Below, piece after piece: positions 12,201 through 21,200 of a DNA stretch of 64,000 nucleotides. Every line of letters begins with the position of its first letter. Position 1 is the first letter of the stretch. The position numbers were made by a program, and so were the translations under genes. The notes under the pieces were generated by a model. That model was not told where the DNA came from. It saw only the letters and a list, made by a program, of their open reading frames with translations, and did no database searches. Source of the stretch: Tubulanus polymorphus (lineage: Eukaryota; Nemertea; Palaeonemertea; Tubulaniformes; Tubulanidae); the NCBI RefSeq assembly GCF_964204645.1, contig NC_134031.1:6059001-6123000 (forward strand), given 5' to 3'.

Positions 12201-15200
12201 TCGGACATTGGAAAGTTTTACGAGGTCCCATGGCAACGGCTTGCTGTTGGGCACATCTATCCCCGACGGGAATGTTGCTGTACACGGTTGGAACCGTTTT
12301 GGTTACATAAATGTCGAACGATTGAAGGCGCTCAGCTGAAAGTAAATAGCAGGAAATAAGGATAGTTTTGATAGAGATTAGCCGGCACTGGTGTGGAGGA
12401 TGCGTATACAGAATTTGAAAGATTAAAAACAAATTATATTCATCAGAAATTTACATCAAAATACTCAACGTTTCGAACTCTCATCGGTCAGAGACCATCG
12501 TCAGGGGCCAGTTTTACAGACTGGTAACAGTGGAACATCGTTATTACGAACTCGGAAATAACAATTCATCGCATAGAATTTCGTCGCAGGTAAGACATGG
12601 AAGTGGAACTTATTTCATGAGGGTGGAATTTTTAGTGTGAAGGTAAAACCTTTTATATAATGTCGAGTCGTGGGAGGTGGCACTCCCCTAGCAAAATCTT
12701 TGAAAATTAGATGCAAAGAGAAGCAATTCTTCACAACTTCTAGCATATTTCGCGTAAGAATTCTAATTTTTTAACCTAACCTTCTTTTGTAAATATCTTT
12801 GTTCATTGTGACATGTTTTATAACCAAAATTTCTCGATTTCACGCATGATTTTATTACGTTCACATTCTAATCTAATTCGACCTTTTCATCCTCTGTACT
12901 TTTTGTATTCTGTCACATTGTACACGATTGTCTAAGTTACAAAATATCAACCGTATTTATTCCAAATAAACTGAAATTGAAATCTTTTAGTTTGAAATAA
13001 GCGAGTGCATATTTTGAATGGAAATAACGAATGAAAAACTTTTATCAAGGTAATGTATTGAAATCGATGCTCAAATTATCTTCTTAGGGCCGGCAACTGA
13101 GCGGAACTTTGTCAATGAGCGGGAGCATGCGCTCCAACACCACCTAACCCACCCCGACCCCCCAAATACAGGCCTGGTTGCTTGACATAAAGAACGTTCG
13201 CCAGACGGTTATACTAACAGAATCGCAGACGATTGACCAACGTCACTTCCGATATCGGTAGTTCCTCGCTCAGATCTAACTGCCACCAGTCTCGATCTTT
13301 TCCGTCGGTGTGGGTGCAACTCTTTTTAGCGGTGTAATCCGAATCATCATCACCGTCGATAGCGAGCGACGCGTCGCCCTTAAACGCGGTCGAAATCTGC
13401 GTAGCAATCCTGCCGGAGGTGGTATCGACGACAACTAAAGTTAGAGATAAGAAAAAATTTTAAGTGAAATCGTCACGGAAAATATTCCAGAGATACTAAC
13501 GCCTAGTATAATACTGACGCCTTGAAAATTAACAAGTATATTGCTTAATATCGTAAGATATAACAAAAAGGGATACAAATTGTTGTAGAATATATGTTAT
13601 TCGGGATATCAATAAAGTTATTTTTCGAACATATCAATGATTTATGGTGGCTGATAAGGGCCATAGCGTAAAATTCCTGGTATGTAAATGAGGGCACCAG
13701 AATACCAGAACGCCAAAACGAAAAAAAAACATCAGATTTTCTCTGAAATCTCGTTTTGGCACGCCAAAACATAGAATATTCCGTTTTGGCGCGGTTATTT
13801 GCGTTTTGGCGCCCCCGTCAAAACAAGCCTTCAACCACAGTAAAATTATTTTTCAATTTGGTGCCTTGATCTTGTGTGTAATTTGCATAAATTTGAATAT
13901 ATAAAATTATTTTACGTGGTTGAAAGTTCGTTTTGGCGGGGGCGCCAAAATGAAAGTTCGTTTTGGCGGGGCACCAAAACGGAATTTCCTTTGTTTTGGC
14001 GCGCCAAAACGAACTTTAAGAGAAATTTCGACGTTTTTCGTTGTTTTGGCGGGGGGTCAAAACGGAATATTCTTTGTTTTGGCGCGCCAAAAAGAACTTT
14101 CAGAGAAAATTTGACGTTTTTTTCAATTTGGCGTTCTGGCGCCCTCATTTACATACCAGGAATTTTACGCTATGGCCCTTATCAGCCACCATAATGATTG
14201 AATTGAATTGACCGGTAACAAGTCTATCCTCGATATGTTGATGACGTATTGCGCGCATGTTCTCAAAAAATAATTGTGAAAATTGATCAAAAATGAAGGA
14301 TATGAAATCAATATATTTGTTTTCAGAAAAAACGTCAAAGTCGAAATGGTTCTCTTGAAACGCCGCTATTGATGACGCAGTGCACATCGACTCACACAGA
14401 ACATCTTTAAATATCTAAGCGACGCATTATACCAAGTATCAATGTATATAAACATTATTGCAACGGTTTTTATGACGTCATCAGCATTTGAAATATCGAT
14501 GCCATCTACTTGTAACATCTAATAATGACAATATAGTACTTACGTGGACAGGGTATTTTAGTAGCGCAGACCTCCTTCTCGACAGCAGGTCCTATTTTTC
14601 TACAGTCGGCTCCGCACGCGGTTGGTTTAGGGTTCGTGCAGGTTCTTGAGCGAGTCCTGTGTCCGGAGCCGCACGACCTGCTACAATCAGACCACGCGCC
14701 CCACAACGAATAACCACCGTTCACTTTTTCGAAAAATGAAATCAACAAAAATTTATTTTGGAATACGTTAAATCAAAAACATTACGTAAAATATATTACC
14801 TACAAAGTCGAACGCACGCGGCAAAACTCAATCAAAACGGCAAAACATTCTCAAAACGTTTCGAGTAAAAGTTTTTCCCGCAAACGATAAAAATGTTCAA
14901 CGCACACGACATAACTAAAACACATCATCAAAAACGTTTTTTCCTTGCCGTGTGCGTTGGGTTTGAATGACGATTATCTAGAAGTTAATGTATTCATCAA
15001 CACGTCTATCATGAAATTTTAGCGCAAACCCAAATTGGAAATAATGGTGTTCAACCTGAACAAAATTGGGAAACATAGGTTACAACAAATACTTATTTAA
15101 AATGAATTGAAGAAGCCGAGAATCACCGGCAAAAATCTGCATTTCATTTCCTTCAAAATGGTGTTTAAATTAAGTTCATCGAGCAATGGACTGCAGAGCT

Positions 15201-18200
15201 AATTGGAATGCAATCAGGACTTTTGTTTCAAAAAGGAGGAGTGTGAAAATTGTCACAACAATGAGGACCTCGAGGGACCGCCACAAAATGGCGCCTAGAA
15301 ACTGGAAACTTCTCTATTGCGGTGACTTATTCGTGGAAAGTTTCTTTACTTCTCGGCAACTCACCTTGACACGGATGTGTGGAACATTTTTCTACATTCC
15401 AATATTGACCAACACAAGCTTTTCCATTTCCAGATTGACTTGGATTGTTACACGTTCTAATGCGTGTACGAGTACCTCCACCGCATGTTCTGGTACACTG
15501 GTACCACGTACCCCAGTCGCTATAGCCGCCATCAATGTCTATTGGAAATAGAAAACATCATGAAAATAGTAATCAACTTGCTGTTACACATAATCAAACG
15601 TTAAGTCCTATGTCGAAACAAGGCTCTGGAACACTGACTCCGCGTGATGCACCCCAGTCGCTTAAGAAATTCAAAAATACCAATCAGTTAAATATACTGT
15701 ATTTGCTATACATAATAAAAACGTAGCCTATGTTAAAGAAAAGCCTCTAGTTCAGTGCAGCAGTCACGTTTTAGTCAATCATTGTAGAATCTGAGCCCAA
15801 TTCTGTGTCATTTTGAAATGCCAAATCAAAAATTGACAGGCCGGGGTCTAGAATAAGAGAAGAGGCATTTTGTCGGATAAAGCAGGCACAGGCCTCTATT
15901 GGGGTTTTGCCTGACTTCCGCCCTAAGTTGAGATAGATTTCTTGCGCGGACAGGTTGCCGCTAAGCGGCCACTAGTCTATGAATAAAGCCAATCAGCAGA
16001 TGTGTTGAGGCGCTTTTACGAAATTGAATCTGATTCGGTTATTAGCTAAATCTGATTCGATGTCGAAAACAGAAAGAATTAGTAAATCGGATCGTTTTTC
16101 GTAAATGAGTCGAATCAATTTATTATCAATTTAAAGGTCGCGATTCGAAAGAAAATGGGTGTCAATGGTGACCGAATTATTGATAGATGATTGTCTGCGA
16201 TAAATATCTTTAGCCCGCGGTCGAAGAGGACGCCATGTTGGATTTCACTGACTAAATCGCCACTAACTTGCTCGCCGAGCAAGTTAGTCGATTTAATAAA
16301 TCAATTTACTAAACCGCGTCCATAAACGAGTTGATTTACCAAATCGGATTCACTAAACCGCGTGCTGTAAACGTGAAACTTAAATCGATTTACAAAGATT
16401 CAGTTTCGTAAAAGCGCCTTTGTTTTTCACCAGCTACATCGCTCATCCTCGCTTGCCAGGGGTCCGGTATCACTCCCGAACTCGCTTCCACCAGCCCCCT
16501 GGCCTCACGAAGCGTTATTTCATTACTGGCGCTGTTGCGCGTGACGTCATATATCGATTTGCGAAATACTTCCTTGTTCAGTAAAACGTTCGCTGATTGG
16601 TCAATTTGACGGGAAACCAACAGAAGTCTACTGACGGTTTGTTACAAGCGCTGTGATTGGTACGACCGGATTCTGGTCGGCTAGTAACGACTCCAACGAC
16701 TCGTGAGGTCAAGGGGTTCGGGGAACAGCGAGCGTAGTACATCGATGCACATCGCTATCCATCCAGTTGGCTAGATATATAGACTGGTGAGCACCTAGTG
16801 GCAACCAAGAAATCTTGGGCAATATAATAGACAGATGAGGGGTTTGTGTTGTTGGCGTGAGCTTCGGCGGGCGGTTATCAAATCCTGGCAAGCGAGGATG
16901 GGTAAACCATACAGCTGCGTACAAGGAGGGTGTAAAAATGGAGGATTTATGCGTTTGTATGTGGATGGTTTGGTTGCCGCCCACCGAGTTCACATCTAAT
17001 AAAACCTTGGATGCAAACCCCCCATTGATCTATTACACCGCCAAAAATGCCTTGGGCCACCAGTCCAGCAAATATGATTCGTTGAATTGATAATAAGTTA
17101 TGTGAAGTACAACGCATCTGATAAGATTTGCTAGATATATAGACTGGTGGCCGCTGAGCGGCAAACTGTCCGCCCAAAAGGATTTGATGGAACCTTCCCC
17201 TTCTCTGGTTATCAATGTATACAAAAAATAGTATCAGAATAAATTGTTTTTTCAACAACTGTGCATTTTGGTCATTAACTTATGAAATACTGATTGATAT
17301 CAGTATCTACCGGTCATTATTGTAACGGTTTATACGGCGTCAAAGATGTCCGGATAGCGTGGCTTTTGCTGAAATACTCACCGGAACACGGCGCCTGTGT
17401 ACATTGTGACCTTTCAGTCTCGAGGGTACCTCGCTCACCATTTAGTATGCCTAGTAGACAGGAGATGCCACCATTTGATGGCGGCGGATTGTTACACACC
17501 CGTTTACGAGTTTTGACACCCACACCACAGGATTTGGAACATGTAGACCAGCCGCCCCAAATACCCCAGTTTCCATTAACTACAAATGAAAAAGAATAAT
17601 GAGAAATAACGAGCATCGTATTAGTGATAATTTTGCGTACAATGAAGTGAGATACAAGTGTTTACACTACGCTGGGTTCAAACTAGTTAGTTACCTAATC
17701 GTTGGTTGTAAGCTTTTTATAATCGGATGGGCTTATACCAATGTGGTTTGTGTGGTTTTTATGTGGTCTGTGAAAATGTCCGATCGTAACATTTGTGGCT
17801 TAAAATGGGGTCCCAAAATTAACTTTTTTTTCATATTACATGTAATTTGTAATAAAGTCCCTGGCTTCATTTAGCCTTATTTAGCATAGGCCTAAACTCA
17901 ATTCATTATACAGGCATACATCAAATAGCCTATGCATGTATGTTTATAATAAACAGTAACTTTCTGAAGAGAAATGAAAGGTTTTGCGCAAATCTGTAAT
18001 TCAATGTAATTCACTGTAATCGAGGTGTAATAAGCTGTAATAGCTGTAATAGCCAGATAAAACCAGTAATATTTGGCATAAATCTGTAATTCAATGTAAT
18101 TTGCTATAATTAAAGTGTAATAAGCTGTAATAGCTGAAATAACCATATAAAACCTAAGTAATCTGTAATTCAATGTAATTCACTGTAATTAAAGTGTAAT

Positions 18201-21200
18201 AAGCTGTAATGACTGTAATAACAGGTTTTACAGGTTGCCGGTTTTATCTGGTTATTACAGCTATTACAGCTTATTACACTTTAATTACAGCGAATTACAT
18301 TGAATTACAGATTTATGCCAAATATTACTAGGTAGTTTACATCAAGATCTTTATGTATTCTTTATATCATGTATATAGGGCTATATCATGAATTGAGTTT
18401 AGGCCTATGCATTGCGTATATCTGAGGCTAAATGAAGCCAGGGACTTTATTACAAATTACATGTAATATGGAAAAAAAGTTAATTTTGGGACCCCATTTT
18501 GAGCCTTATATATCGTAAAACTAACGGTATATAGATCGTAAAACTAAACCACAGACTAGTTACTGACTAGGTTCAAACGAATCCCTGCGAACAAAAACAG
18601 CCCCCGCCCTGCCCGCGGGTCTACTGAATGAACCAGGGGGCAAGACGCATAGTCACGGCATCGACTTAAGACCAACTTGGTTTTGTAACCAATCTTACTA
18701 CTTAAGATCATTCTTAAAATCTATGACCACTTTCAAACTTATGTCACGACTGTATAACCAGACCACCCAAGTGCATTCTTTTAGAGAAGACCTTACCTTT
18801 TCTGAAAAACTTGTTTCATTTTACCGATTTGCGCAAACCCAATCGATATGAATTGTTCGGAAATATCAAATCATGTAATTAGCTACAAAAACACAATTGT
18901 CGCGAAGGATATGACTTCAGTGTGCTGAAACAGTCAAACACAGATTTGACGTTAAACCTACCCGCATTTTAAGCATTGCATTTAGACGTTTTCCAAATTT
19001 ATTTGTACTGAGATGTATTGTATATATCGAAATTTATCGCATTGAAGTTCATTTTAATGAAATTAAAGGACCTATTTCAATAAAGTTAAATTCTATCTTT
19101 AAAACATACACTTTTGTATAGAGCAAATCGGGTAGAGTTATTTGGCTAAGAAAATTACGAAAATATGTCTTTAGCTATAAAAATACAATTCAGAACATTT
19201 CTACATCTTTATCCCAAAATGCCATCAGAGCCCGAAAACGGTTAAAGCCGCAATTCAGGACTGATCAAGTCTATCGAGAATCGCAGTGGATATTTAGCCG
19301 TATTCGGCAGAGTATTTACTTCCGCAATTCAAAACCGCACATCGTCGCTGATTGGCTCATTTACACCGCGCATGCGCAGGGAGGTGCGTGACTTCCACTT
19401 CGATCAAGAAATGAACATCGTCAAATGCCGAAAAAGTGGTTATTTTTCTTACTTGAACAAGTAGTTCCAGTACAAGTCAGAGTTTGTTCAGATCCGCCGA
19501 GTTGATCTTGTTCGGCGCAGGTTTTCCCGCCGTTAGCTGGTTTCGGGTTGGTGCAGGTGCGTGTGCGCGATTTAGTTCCCTTGCCGCAGTTATTGGAGCA
19601 ACCGCCCCACGCGGCCCAGTCACCATAACTACCGTCGACTAGAATCGCAGAAAGAAATCGAAATTAAAATTAAAATTTTTTTTACCGTCACATTGTCACA
19701 GCATTTCTTGAGGATACATTTTCTTTTCTTTTTCTCCAAAACGTCATTTCGTTTCATTTTATAATTTATTGAGATATTTGATAAAATAAACTATGGTATG
19801 TAGACTTTTGTTAACATCCATCCTGCCTATGATACCCCCTCCACGTCCACAGGTTTATGTATTGATTTATATATTGCCTTCGGGGAAATGTTTTGCTAAC
19901 ATCCCGCCTACGATACCCCCATTTTCTGGTCGTAAATTAACATATTTTCTATGCATTTTATTTCACGTCACCTGAAAATGTTTTCGAATGAGAATTTAAA
20001 ATGTGTTATTCTCTAGTTCATTTTTGGATTCCATCATGATGCAATCGCTAGACTCGGCCACGACACGAACCCCTGCCACACTAGACCGGGTGTGCAGGTA
20101 CATGCGCACCTTAGCCGCATGAAAACTTGCAGCGACAATCAGATTTCTCGTTGTATAATCGCTGAGACGGACCTAATACCCCTCTAGGTCCGCAGGGGCC
20201 CTGCGTAGATGCACGATAAACAAAAATACAAGACCAGATCTGTTTTTTCAAATACTCACTAATACACGGTGTCGTAGCGCAAGTTTTTTTCTCCGTGTCT
20301 CCCCCGAGGTTCAATTCAGCGCAAGTTTTCCCGCCATTAGTCACGCCTTGACAGGTGCGCGTTCGCGTCTGCTCGCCACCGCCGCATCTCTTCGAACAAG
20401 TACCCCACGCAGCCCATTGAGAATAAACGCCGTCAATAGCTGAACGTGAAAAGTAATGGCCGTCTTTCAACTTACAATAAGACAATTCATTTTGAAATTG
20501 ATGTATTCCAACAACACGATCGATTTCGCTTAGTATTTAGTTGTATAGTTGCTCTTTTCTGTGGGCTTACATGTATATATGCCCTTCAGTACAAGTTCAC
20601 TTCATCATACCTGATGAGGCTCTAATTATGAATCAGGTAATTCGATCGTGTTGTTGGAATACATCAGTAAAAAATCACAATCTATCTTTTGGTATTTCAT
20701 TTCCATCTATTCAAAATATATTTATTGATATTCCTAACTTAAAGATGTAAAATCAATACTAATCACGTCAGTAGTGATAGTGGGTTACTATAGGCCCGTG
20801 GTTAAATTGTGGTTGTGGTTAAATCCAAGATGGCGGCTGTCATGTGATCCAAGATGGCGTCCGTCCAAGATGGCGGCTGTGGTCACGTGATCAAAGATGG
20901 CGCCCCGATCTAAGATGGCGACTGTGGTCACGTGATCAAAGATGGCGCCCCGATCCAAGATGGCGACTGTGGTCACGTGATCAAAGATGGCGGATTTTGA
21001 AATTTCGATGGATGCTCACACCAGCTGTTACCCGATTACTCATGCGATAATCCGCGTTCGAATAGATTAAACAATACCAAATAACGACAGTTATATATTT
21101 CAAACAATGTTATTTATTTCAAACCAAGATATATATATATATGTAATATAGGAATAGCGTTCTATTTTTTACATTTTATACATTTTTCACGATTATTGCT

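Larger units (their letters stand above)
15140..18640. repeat. Segmental duplication, copy 2 with later insertions
   Basis: Paralogous to 6935-8765. Compared with that copy it has gained a 412-bp MITE (16008-16419), a 305-bp insertion (16444-16748) and an 886-bp insertion (17684-18569). The other copy supplies the empty site for each. Confidence 0.85.

Noticed and set aside
13545-14194. Several overlapping open frames with FWRAK/FGAPK repeats
   Set aside because: They come from the TTTTGGCG repeat array of a MITE read in several frames on both strands.
16390-16620. 76-codon minus-strand frame spanning a MITE end and the 305-bp insertion
   Set aside because: It crosses two insertion borders, so it cannot be an old gene; no known domain.
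17990-18330. TGTAAT-rich array considered as a CRISPR or telomere-like repeat
   Set aside because: Units are direct and inverted with no unique spacers, lie inside a transposon-like insertion, and this is an animal genome.
20788-21050. Open frames with repeats such as [15 protein letters not shown]
   Set aside because: Translation of the YY1/E-box tandem array in the foldback arm; not protein-coding in character.
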